This document shows positions 1 through 6,377 of a DNA stretch of 6,377 nucleotides, piece by piece. Position 1 is the stretch's first letter, and each line of letters starts with the position of its first letter. Below the pieces are notes generated by a model. It searched no databases, was not told the DNA's origin, and saw nothing but the letters and a program-made list of their open reading frames with translations. The DNA comes from Paracoccaceae bacterium. GTDB lineage: Bacteria > Pseudomonadota > Alphaproteobacteria > Rhodobacterales > Rhodobacteraceae. Position numbers and translations under genes: made by a program. Location of the stretch: assembly GCA_016764835.1 (NCBI GenBank), contig JAESRD010000321.1, forward strand, positions 1-6,377, written 5' to 3'.

Positions 1-509
1 GCAACACGCTGGTGGCCACGATCATGTCCAACCTCGGGCTGGAGAAGTTCTTGCAGAGCAAAGGGTTAAACCTATACCGCACCGCTGTTGGCGACCGTTA
101 TGTTGTTGAGGCCATGCGCAAGGGCGGGTTCAACCTTGGCGGCGAGCAGTCGGGCCATATCATCATGTCTGACTATGCGACCACCGGCGACGGGCTGCTG
201 GCCGGCTTGCAGTTTTTGGCGGCAATGATCGAGAGTGGCGCGCCCGCGAGTAAACTGGTCAACCAGTTCGCCAAAGTGCCGCAAATGCTGAAAAATGTGC
301 GCTATGATGCGGGTAAAACCCCGCTTGATGCGCCTGATGTTAAGCAGGCGATAGCTGACGGCGCGGCGCGGCTCAAGGGCAGCGGTCGGCTGGTTATTCG
401 CAAATCGGGCACCGAGCCACTGATCAGGGTGATGGCCGAATGCGACGATGCTGTTTTGCTGGAAAATGTTGTTGATGATATCGTGGCAGCGGTTGAGCTG
501 GCTGCATAG
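1..509 (+). CDS. glmM: Phosphoglucosamine mutase, C-terminal part (5' truncated by window edge)
   Basis: GlmM interconverts glucosamine-6-phosphate and glucosamine-1-phosphate in the cytoplasm, on the route to UDP-GlcNAc for peptidoglycan and LPS. The reading frame is open from the left edge (first full codon at base 3) to TAG at 507-509, giving about 168 residues. The family is about 445-450 residues, so the N-terminal part with the catalytic phosphoserine and metal-binding loop lies outside. Visible landmarks are a [13 protein letters not shown] segment near the start, the sugar-binding loop GGEQSGH (bases 138-158) and the C-terminal phosphate-binding loop [12 protein letters not shown] (from base 399). 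These loops are typical of the alpha-D-phosphohexomutase family, and the wording fits GlmM better than phosphomannomutase. The in-frame GTG at 12 is an internal valine, not a start. A small secreted-protein gene follows after 10 bp and probably shares the transcript. Confidence 0.95.
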   Translation, partial: NTLVATIMSNLGLEKFLQSKGLNLYRTAVGDRYVVEAMRKGGFNLGGEQSGHIIMSDYATTGDGLLAGLQFLAAMIESGAPASKLVNQFAKVPQMLKNVRYDAGKTPLDAPDVKQAIADGAARLKGSGRLVIRKSGTEPLIRVMAECDDAVLLENVVDDIVAAVELAA

Positions 510-513
510 GGAG
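509..513 (+). promoter_or_regulatory. Ribosome binding site that selects the start of the secreted-protein gene
   Basis: GGGAG lies directly after the glmM stop and overlaps its last base. It is 6 nt from the ATG at 520 but touches the in-frame ATG at 514, so 520 is the better start. Its position at the glmM stop suggests coupled translation within one transcript. Confidence 0.6.
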
Positions 514-519
514 ATGAAC

Positions 520-1014
520 ATGCGTAAAATATTTGGGGCGGCCATTTTTGTGGTATTTTCTGGTGCGGCCAGTGCCGATATTACAGTGACGTTTGGCGGC
601 GATTGGGACGGGGTCACGGTGCCTGACGGGCAGCAATGTCATTTGCACGGTGGTAACGGGGCGACACCGCCGATCTCGCTGACCGGTTTGCCGGACGGCG
701 CGGCCGTCGTCGTGCTGGAATTTAACGACAAATCCTACCGGCCTCTGTCAGAAAACGGCGGCCATGGTGCCATCGCATTTGACGTGACTGGCATGAGCGC
801 AGAGCTGCCTGCCGTGCCAGAACTGTCAGACGAATTGGGCGATGGGATCCGTGTTCAACATGCGGCGCGCTCGTCGGGGAACTATGCGTCACCGGGCTAT
901 CTTGCGCCCTGTTCCGGTGGCCAAGGTAATCGCTATACCGTTGATATAATTGTTAAAAATGCAATTGGTGCGCCACTAGAAACACTGACCGACATTGATA
1001 TTGGCCGCTACTAG
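520..1014 (+). CDS. Small secreted protein, possibly YbhB/PEBP-like
   Basis: The protein is 164 residues. It begins with a classical Sec signal peptide: MRK, a hydrophobic stretch at residues 4-16, then a likely cleavage ASA|D after residue 19. The mature protein would be periplasmic or exported. It is rich in Gly, Asp and Val/Ile, has no other membrane segment, and has exactly two cysteines (C40 and C131) that could form a disulfide. I do not recognise it firmly. The order of elements (PPISLTGLPDGAAVVVLEF at 50-68, GGHGAIAFDV at 80-89, GYLAPCSGGQGNRYTVDIIV at 126-145) resembles the phosphatidylethanolamine-binding/YbhB fold pattern of a P-G substrate loop, a central H, then a gY.aPC..g..hRY segment. 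The central DxDxP motif of that family is not clearly present. An ATG at 514 would add two residues. The gene sits 10 bp behind glmM and ends in a stop overlapping that of the convergent transporter gene. Function is unknown. Confidence 0.75.
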   Translation: MRKIFGAAIFVVFSGAASADITVTFGGDWDGVTVPDGQQCHLHGGNGATPPISLTGLPDGAAVVVLEFNDKSYRPLSENGGHGAIAFDVTGMSAELPAVPELSDELGDGIRVQHAARSSGNYASPGYLAPCSGGQGNRYTVDIIVKNAIGAPLETLTDIDIGRY

Positions 1015-1928
1015 TTTGGTTTGGCGAATGTGGCTTTAAACGTGTCCCATTGGCTGAGTGCTACCCCGCTCAGCACCAAAGCCAAGCTCAAAAGCAAACT
1101 GCCGGGCAGGGGCTCGGACAGCACCAATGCGCCGAGCAAGATCGACCATATTGGCACCTGATAATTGGTCAGGCTCATGAAAACCGGCCCGGCTGAGCGG
1201 ATGACCAAGACCCGCAACAGGTTGGCCATTGCCGTGGGGAACAGGCCCAAAAGCAGCAGCCATGTTGCGGTTTGGGCCGATGGCATTTTGGGTGGGCCTT
1301 CAATAATATAGGCGGCTGGGATGACGATGACAGCGCCAATGACCAGCAACCAGCCTGATAGTGCGATCGGGTCAACAGCCGGTAATTTGCGCATATAGAC
1401 CGACGATATCGCATAGCAGCCAGCAGCGACGATGCAGGCAATGCGGCCGGCAATCTCAAGCTCGCCACCACTGCTGTCAAATGCACGCGCGCCAATCAGC
1501 AGCAAAATGCCAATAAATCCGGCGCTAAAGCCCAGCGTCTTGCGCCAGTTTAGCCGCTCGCCGGGGATGAGGAAGTGTGCCATTGGCAGCACCATCAGCG
1601 CAACACTGGCCATAGAAACCCCGGCAAAACCCGATGTCACATATTGTTGGCCCCAGCTGAGCAACATGAACGGCACTGCCGTTGAAAGCGCGCCGATTTG
1701 CAACAACATGCCCCATGGTTTTGGCGCGTCAGGGTCGGCAAACAGCGGCACACCGCGATAGGCGATGATGGCCAGCATGAGCGATGAAGCGAGGCCAATG
1801 CGGGCCGCGGCCAACCAAAACGGGGTGATGCCGCGCAAAGCCATCTCAATGCCCAGAAACGCGCCGCCCCAGGTCAGCCCCAACAGGGCGACCATGATCC
1901 AGTTTTTGGCGGTAATTTGCTGTGACAT
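1011..1928 (-). CDS. EamA/DMT-superfamily membrane transporter
   Basis: The 305-residue protein is almost entirely hydrophobic. It shows the roughly ten-helix, two-repeat layout of the drug/metabolite transporter superfamily: helices near residues 10-30, 36-56, 74-92, 100-120, 130-148, 158-177, 188-208, 221-240, 247-270 and 275-293. Family hallmarks are WGGAFLGIEMAL in the first helix, the GER loop before helix 5 (residues 123-125), and SLTNYQVPIWSILLGALVLSEPL in the second repeat. Members sit in the inner membrane and move small metabolites, often exporting amino acids; the substrate cannot be read from sequence. The gene lies 69 bp downstream of ilvC on the same strand, with a hairpin terminator between them. 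An amino-acid export role is therefore possible but only contextual. No good Shine-Dalgarno is visible; the nearest purine patch, GAGA, lies about 12 nt before the ATG. Its stop shares CTAG with the convergent secreted-protein gene. Confidence 0.92.
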   Translation of the reverse strand: MSQQITAKNWIMVALLGLTWGGAFLGIEMALRGITPFWLAAARIGLASSLMLAIIAYRGVPLFADPDAPKPWGMLLQIGALSTAVPFMLLSWGQQYVTSGFAGVSMASVALMVLPMAHFLIPGERLNWRKTLGFSAGFIGILLLIGARAFDSSGGELEIAGRIACIVAAGCYAISSVYMRKLPAVDPIALSGWLLVIGAVIVIPAAYIIEGPPKMPSAQTATWLLLLGLFPTAMANLLRVLVIRSAGPVFMSLTNYQVPIWSILLGALVLSEPLPGSLLLSLALVLSGVALSQWDTFKATFAKPN

Positions 1929-1953
1929 AAGCGGCGTATCTCAAGCTCTGGTG

Positions 1954-1986
1954 AAAGCGGCCCCAGCATTGGGGCCGCTTTTGTTT
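1954..1986 (-). terminator. Strong hairpin terminator after ilvC, possibly bidirectional
   Basis: A perfect 11-bp stem, AAAGCGGCCCC (1954-1964) and GGGGCCGCTTT (1971-1981), encloses a 6-base loop. On the - strand it lies just past the ilvC stop (1998), and only three T follow the stem. On the + strand the stem runs into CTTTTGTTTC, a better U tract. It could therefore stop ilvC transcripts partially, and + strand read-through more efficiently. Confidence 0.85.
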
Positions 1987-1997
1987 CTACATCAAGC

Positions 1998-3107
<1,110 letters not shown>

Positions 3108-3150
3108 TTAGATGTTGTCATGCGTCTATGGGCGTAATACTGAAAAAATC

Positions 3151-3606
3151 ATGCTTGATGACATGGATCGCCGACTGCTGCGGCTTTGGCAAGATGACCC
3201 GGACCTAAATATCAGTGATCTCGCCGAGCGGGCAGGGATCAGCCCGACCAAGGCTGGGCGGCGCATTGCCCGGCTGACTGAGGCCGGGGTGATTGCCGGG
3301 GTTGAGGCGGTAATCGACTGGCATGCAATGGGCTATGTTGTTGGTGTGTCGCTGCGGGTCACGCTCGACAAAACCGCATCAACGGCGTTCGACGATTTTA
3401 TTGTCGCCGCGCGAAACATTCCAGAAATCATTGAAATTCAAACATTTCTAGGCCGCGTTGATGTGCGGCTTTCGGTTATCGCCCGCGATTTGGCCCATTA
3501 TCAAGCGCTGTATCGCAGCCAAATACTGACCCTGCCGCATATCGCCGATATTGAAAGCCTGATGACCCTAACCGTGGTCAAAAACGACGAGGCTCTGCCG
3601 ATATGA
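3151..3606 (+). CDS. Lrp/AsnC-family transcriptional regulator (first of tandem pair)
   Basis: The 151-residue length is typical of a complete Lrp/AsnC regulator. It begins LDDMDRRLLRLWQDD, the usual family opening. A winged helix-turn-helix follows at about residues 20-47 (ISDLAERAGISPTKAGRRIARLTEAGVI), then a RAM/AsnC effector-binding domain at about 64-143, ending TLPHIADIESLMTLTVVK. In the effector-loop region it reads FLGRVDVRL where many family members have a GxYDYxL-like pattern, so ligand response may differ from classical Lrp. Such proteins form dimers and higher oligomers on DNA and commonly sense amino acids. It diverges from ilvC, which is a plausible target, and its stop overlaps the next Lrp gene by 4 bp. 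The start is uncertain: ATG at 3151 matches the family N-terminus but has no Shine-Dalgarno. Alternatives are ATG at 3112 (13 residues longer) and ATG at 3163. Confidence 0.93.
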   Translation: MLDDMDRRLLRLWQDDPDLNISDLAERAGISPTKAGRRIARLTEAGVIAGVEAVIDWHAMGYVVGVSLRVTLDKTASTAFDDFIVAARNIPEIIEIQTFLGRVDVRLSVIARDLAHYQALYRSQILTLPHIADIESLMTLTVVKNDEALPI

Positions 3607-4058
3607 TAGCGCTTGATGATATCGACCGCGCATTACTGCGGGCCATGGTCCATGACGCCAGCCGCCCGGCCAGCGAGCTTGGCCGCGACTTGGGCCTGAG
3701 CCAGCCGGCCACTTGGCGGCGGATCAAACGGCTGCGCGAGGCTGGGGTGCTCAAAGGCCGTAATCTGCGGCTGAATGCCGAGGCGCTTGGCTTTGGCGTT
3801 ACGGTGTTTCTCGGTGTTAAGCTGGCGGCAAAAGCCCAAGTGAACCTCGATGATTTTGAGCGCGCGGTCAGCGCCATCCGCGAAGTGCAATTGGTCGAAC
3901 ATGTGCTTGGGCTTTATGATTACCGGCTGCGGGTTGTCGCCCGCGATCTTAGCGATTTTGAGCGGGTCTTGCGCCGCCGGATCATGACCCTGCCGGGTGT
4001 CGGTGCGGTAGAGGCCAATGTGCTGTTGTCGCAAGAGCGTCGGCCCGGGCTACTTTAG
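3603..4058 (+). CDS. Lrp/AsnC-family transcriptional regulator (second of tandem pair)
   Basis: This is also 151 residues and complete. It opens ALDDIDRALLRAMVHDA, with a winged helix-turn-helix at about residues 22-49 (ASELGRDLGLSQPATWRRIKRLREAGVL) and a RAM domain at about 66-145 that keeps the canonical effector-loop pattern GLYDYRLRVVARD (residues 103-115) and TLPGVGAVEANVLLS at the end. It is clearly paralogous to the preceding protein along its whole length but well diverged, so this is not a recent duplication. Its ATG overlaps the upstream stop as ATGA, and an ACGAGG sequence inside the upstream gene lies 10 nt before the start. The two are thus almost certainly co-transcribed and translationally coupled, which favours near-equal synthesis and possible mixed oligomers. 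Target and effector are not readable; divergent ilvC and branched-chain amino acids are the natural guess. Confidence 0.95.
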   Translation: MIALDDIDRALLRAMVHDASRPASELGRDLGLSQPATWRRIKRLREAGVLKGRNLRLNAEALGFGVTVFLGVKLAAKAQVNLDDFERAVSAIREVQLVEHVLGLYDYRLRVVARDLSDFERVLRRRIMTLPGVGAVEANVLLSQERRPGLL

Positions 4059-4131
4059 ACAAATGTGAAATACTCTGCCGCCCGGTTTTATGGTTTCGTT
4101 GATGTTTACCATAGATTTAGGGCCCATGCAG

Positions 4132-4878
4132 ATGAACTGGAAAATCCGTACGAAGAAACACGTTTGGCTGACAACAGTCTGCGTAACCATGATGACCGAA
4201 ATCAGCATCAGCGCTATGGTGATGCTGTTTTTTGATAGATCCGAATGGGTCGGGCTGGTGCGCTTCAGCAGCATCGTCTCGGTCTTTGTCGGCATCCCCC
4301 TAACTTATGTTATGGCGACCAGCTTCTGCCGCAACAATTTGTTGACGGATGAGCTACGAAGGCTGCTTAACCGCGACCGGCTGACCGACGTCGCAACCCG
4401 AGAATACTTTTATAATCAAATGGATGACATGCCAGATGCCTATGGCTCGTCGCTGATGATCGACATCGACTGGTTCAAAAATGTGAACGACACTTACGGC
4501 CATCTTTCTGGCGATAAAGTGATCCGCTCGGTTGCCGATGTTTTGTGCCGCTCGACCCGCGAAAAAGATATTGTTTGCCGGTTTGGTGGTGAAGAATTTT
4601 TGGTGTTTCTGCATGGTCTCAACCCTGACCAAGCCCATATTGTCGCTGAACGTATGCGCCTAACTGTGGCCGAACAGGTTGTTGACTGCTACGGCACCCC
4701 GGTTTCGGTCACTGTCTCAATTGGCGGCTCGCTGAAGGACAGCCTCAAAGGTATTGAAATGGCGATCCAGGAAGCCGACGAGGCTCTGTATATGGCCAAA
4801 GCAGCGGGGCGGAACCAGACGGTCTTTAACCCCAATATCAAGAGCGTTGAAAAAATGCTAAACGGAGTTCAAGCTTGA
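4132..4878 (+). CDS. Membrane-anchored diguanylate cyclase (GGDEF domain)
   Basis: It makes cyclic di-GMP from two GTP, a signal that usually favours attachment over motility. From the chosen start it is 248 residues. A basic N-terminus (NWKIRTKKH) precedes two membrane helices at about residues 12-34 and 43-65, joined by only about eight residues, so there is no periplasmic sensor domain. The GGDEF domain (about 85-235) has the metal/nucleotide motif MIDIDWFKNVNDTYGHLSGD (109-128), signature GGEEF (152-156) and ADEALYMAKAAGRN (215-228). An RxxD inhibitory site, REKD at 143-146, lies five residues before GGEEF, so product feedback inhibition is expected. All key residues look intact. Starts at 4090, 4102 or 4126 are possible; I prefer 4132 because AGGG (4119-4122) precedes it and the upstream codons include ATA and TTA, unlike the gene body. 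It follows the Lrp pair by 73 bp. Confidence 0.93.
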   Translation: MNWKIRTKKHVWLTTVCVTMMTEISISAMVMLFFDRSEWVGLVRFSSIVSVFVGIPLTYVMATSFCRNNLLTDELRRLLNRDRLTDVATREYFYNQMDDMPDAYGSSLMIDIDWFKNVNDTYGHLSGDKVIRSVADVLCRSTREKDIVCRFGGEEFLVFLHGLNPDQAHIVAERMRLTVAEQVVDCYGTPVSVTVSIGGSLKDSLKGIEMAIQEADEALYMAKAAGRNQTVFNPNIKSVEKMLNGVQA

Positions 4879-5007
4879 CGCCCATTGGCACTACAGGTTT
4901 CCGATAAAGGACTTATCCGCAGATAAACAATGCCAAAATGCTCAGATAGGTTTTGCTTTTGCCATGGCCGACGCTTATTCCATTTCCAACAAATATGAGG
5001 AATGGAC
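4879..5007 (+). other. Intergenic region before the aminotransferase gene, with GATAA elements
   Basis: No terminator hairpin with a T run is visible after the cyclase gene. GATAA (4903-4907) and TTATC (4913-4917) form a 5-bp inverted repeat with a 5-base spacer, and a further GATAA lies at 4922-4926. TTATCCGCA (4913-4921) also differs by one base from the DnaA box TTATCCACA, but stands alone. TTGGCA (4885-4890) resembles a -35 but has no -10 at a normal distance. A promoter for the aminotransferase probably lies here; I cannot place it. Confidence 0.3.
4997..5001 (+). promoter_or_regulatory. Ribosome binding site of the aminotransferase gene
   Basis: GAGGA ends 6 nt before the ATG at 5008 and touches the in-frame ATG at 5002. 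It therefore favours 5008 as the true start. Confidence 0.65.
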
Positions 5008-6135
5008 ATGAGCAGCACTGTAAATACGGTTGACCCAGATGGGCTGATGGAATTTTCCGTCGTTTTCACTGACCGGTCTCTAAATCATATGTCGGCGCAA
5101 TTTCAGGGCGTTATGCGTGACATCTCGAACCTACTCAAAGAAGTCTATAACGCTGATCATGTCGCGGTCATTCCCGGCGGTGGCACTTATGCAATGGAAG
5201 CCGTCGCCCGCCAGCTGGGCTTTGGCCGCCGCGCGCTTGTCGTGCAAAACGGCTGGTTCTCGTTTCGTTGGAGCCAGATAATGGAAGCTGGCGCCGAGCA
5301 ACCCGGCTGGCCGGTGCTCAAAGCCCGTCAAGCTGGAAATGAGCCGCAATCGCCCTTTGCCCCTGCGCCCATCGCCGAAGTTGTCGCCGCAATTGCCGAG
5401 CATAGGCCCGCCGTGGTCTTCGCCCCGCATGTAGAGACCGCTGCTGGGATCATTCTGCCCGATGATTATATTTCCGCGCTGGCCAAAGCTGCGCATGATG
5501 TCGGCGCGCTGTTGGTGCTTGACTGTATTGCCTCTGGCTGCATCTGGATCGACATGAAAGCGCTCGGCGTCGATGTGCTGATTAGTGCGCCGCAAAAGGG
5601 CTGGTCATCCACCCCCTGCGCTGGGCTGGTGATGATGAACGACGCGGCTTTGACGCAAGTTCAAGAGCGCCAGTCTGACAGCTTTGCGCTTGATCTGGCC
5701 AAATGGCACAGCATCATGGCGGCTTACGAGGGCGGTGGTCACGCCTATCATGCCACTTTGCCAACCGACGGGCTAAAGCAGCTGCGCGACACAATGCTAG
5801 AGTGCAAATCCATTGGGTTCGACGAGCTCAAAGCCGCACAATGGCAGCTTGGCGACGGCGTGCGCGCGGCTCTGGCCGATAAGGGCATCCGCTCTGTTGC
5901 CGCCGCGGGCTTTGGTGCGCCGGGCGTTGTTGTCAGTTACACGAGTGACGCCGAGGTGCAATCGGGCCGGGCATTTGCCGCCGAAGGCATGCAAATTGCC
6001 GCCGGTGTGCCGCTGCGCTGCGGTGAAGGTGATGACTTTAGTACATTCCGTATTGGCTTGTTCGGGCTGGATAAACTGGCTGACCCATCTGCCTGTTTGG
6101 CCCGGCTTCAGCCGTTGCTCGACAAGCTGCTCTAA
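5008..6135 (+). CDS. Class V PLP-dependent aminotransferase (alanine-glyoxylate / serine-pyruvate type)
   Basis: The 375-residue protein is a fold-type I class V aminotransferase, soluble and cytoplasmic. PGGGTYAMEAV (residues 56-66) is the loop expected to hold the PLP phosphate, LDCIASGCIWIDMKALGVDVL (171-191) carries the aspartate (D172) that pairs with the PLP ring nitrogen, and SAPQKGWSSTPCAG (193-206) contains the Schiff-base lysine, K197. YHATLPTDGL (248-257) and FRIGLFGLDKL (347-357, with R348 a likely carboxylate binder) follow as in alanine-glyoxylate and serine-pyruvate enzymes. Length is close to the family's usual 380-400. Amino donor and acceptor cannot be assigned: the N-terminal part lacks the common LFVPGPTNVP-type opening, so this is a divergent subgroup. 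Serine-glyoxylate, alanine-glyoxylate or aminophosphonate transaminase roles remain open. An ATG at 5002 would add two residues. Its stop overlaps that of the convergent gene on its right. Confidence 0.9.
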   Translation: MSSTVNTVDPDGLMEFSVVFTDRSLNHMSAQFQGVMRDISNLLKEVYNADHVAVIPGGGTYAMEAVARQLGFGRRALVVQNGWFSFRWSQIMEAGAEQPGWPVLKARQAGNEPQSPFAPAPIAEVVAAIAEHRPAVVFAPHVETAAGIILPDDYISALAKAAHDVGALLVLDCIASGCIWIDMKALGVDVLISAPQKGWSSTPCAGLVMMNDAALTQVQERQSDSFALDLAKWHSIMAAYEGGGHAYHATLPTDGLKQLRDTMLECKSIGFDELKAAQWQLGDGVRAALADKGIRSVAAAGFGAPGVVVSYTSDAEVQSGRAFAAEGMQIAAGVPLRCGEGDDFSTFRIGLFGLDKLADPSACLARLQPLLDKLL

Positions 6136-6377
6136 CGGCCAGCGCCAAGACCCAGCTTCATGATGCTGTGCCGGAGTGGTGCCGCACCATGAAGCACTTT
6201 TATGCCGCTGGCCCGCAGGCTGTGCAAAAACGGCGCAGCGGCAATAGAGCTGCGGTTGAGCGCATCAATGCCGCTCACCCGTAGCCGTACATCTGGCTCG
6301 CGTGCCTTGGCAAAAGCGGTGAGCATTTTGTCGCCGCCAAGGCCCGCCGGATCGGCGATTGCGAGATCAAGCAGGCA
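6132..6377 (-). CDS. Unrecognised protein, C-terminal 81 residues (5' part beyond right edge)
   Basis: The - strand frame is open from the right edge to TAG at 6134-6132. The first in-frame ATG is at 6326, but the 17 codons before it are also open and protein-like (LLDLAIADPAGLGGDKM), so the gene very likely begins outside the window. I do not recognise the family. Visible character is alternating hydrophobic strands and amphipathic helices: DVRLRVSGIDAL, then FLHSLRASGIKVLHG, then a basic tail APLRHSIMKLGLGAGR. The helix then G-I-K-V strand pattern would suit an alpha/beta (Rossmann-like) domain, which is inference only. There is no membrane segment. Evidence that it is real: GC-rich third codon positions, no stops, and its stop abuts the aminotransferase stop in the same way as the other convergent pair in this window. 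Confidence 0.6.
   Translation of the reverse strand, partial: CLLDLAIADPAGLGGDKMLTAFAKAREPDVRLRVSGIDALNRSSIAAAPFLHSLRASGIKVLHGAAPLRHSIMKLGLGAGR
6155..6201 (+). terminator. Candidate terminator hairpin for the aminotransferase transcript
   Basis: GCTTCATG (6155-6162) and CATGAAGC (6188-6195) form a perfect 8-bp stem. Inside, GTGC (6168-6171) pairs with GCAC (6184-6187), extendable by GG/CC with a one-base bulge. The hairpin is followed by ACTTTT (6196-6201). It begins 20 nt past the aminotransferase stop but lies inside the opposing gene. The T run is short and one side has a 5-base bulge, so efficiency is uncertain. Confidence 0.45.

Noticed and set aside
72..617. A 181-codon - strand open frame across glmM and the secreted-protein gene
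   Set aside because: It is antisense to the clear GlmM C-terminus and spans a gene boundary; its composition is that of a shadow frame.
1053..1074. GCTGAG/CTCAGC hairpin soon after the secreted-protein stop, as a terminator
   Set aside because: The stem is only 6 bp with a 10-base loop, no T run follows on either strand, and it lies within the transporter coding region.
4043..4050. GCCCGGGC palindrome at the end of the second Lrp gene as a terminator
   Set aside because: It has no loop-forming spacer and no T run; it reads as ordinary GC-rich coding sequence.
4913..4921. DnaA-box-like TTATCCGCA as part of an origin
   Set aside because: It is a single imperfect box with no neighbouring boxes or AT-rich unwinding region, and the flanking genes are not origin-associated.
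5131..5595. A 154-codon - strand open frame inside the aminotransferase gene
   Set aside because: It is antisense to the conserved PLP-binding core and has no recognisable domain.

Overview
The window looks like ordinary chromosome from an alphaproteobacterium, most likely a Rhodobacterales (roseobacter-type) organism. The main evidence is the ketol-acid reductoisomerase: it is the short class I form, and its sequence reads very like roseobacter IlvC. GC-rich third positions, a GlmM-type mutase and tandem Lrp/AsnC regulators fit this. The lineage call rests on remembered sequence character and not on a search.

Layout, left to right. The 3' end of glmM (phosphoglucosamine mutase, + strand) enters from the left edge. 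Ten bases later comes a small secreted protein, which I tentatively place near the YbhB/PEBP fold. It meets an EamA/DMT-family transporter (- strand) tail to tail at a shared CTAG. Upstream of the transporter on the same strand, past a strong hairpin, is ilvC (- strand). A 130-bp AT-rich region separates ilvC from two divergent Lrp/AsnC regulator genes (+ strand) that overlap by 4 bp (ATGA). Next on the + strand are a two-helix membrane diguanylate cyclase (GGEEF, with an inhibitory site) and a class V PLP aminotransferase. The aminotransferase ends in a second convergent overlap (CTAA) with an unrecognised - strand gene that runs off the right edge.

How the genes may work together. The clearest unit is the divergent ilvC / lrp1-lrp2 pair: IlvC makes branched-chain amino acid precursors, and adjacent Lrp-type regulators commonly act on their divergent neighbour. 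The EamA transporter behind ilvC could export an amino acid or a related metabolite, but this is only contextual. The diguanylate cyclase and aminotransferase show no sequence-level link to that unit.

I found no mobile element, CRISPR array, tRNA, rRNA or convincing new defence or biosynthetic system. The observations most worth checking are the overlapping Lrp pair with a candidate operator, the two shared-stop convergent junctions with displaced hairpins, and the two unrecognised or weakly recognised proteins.
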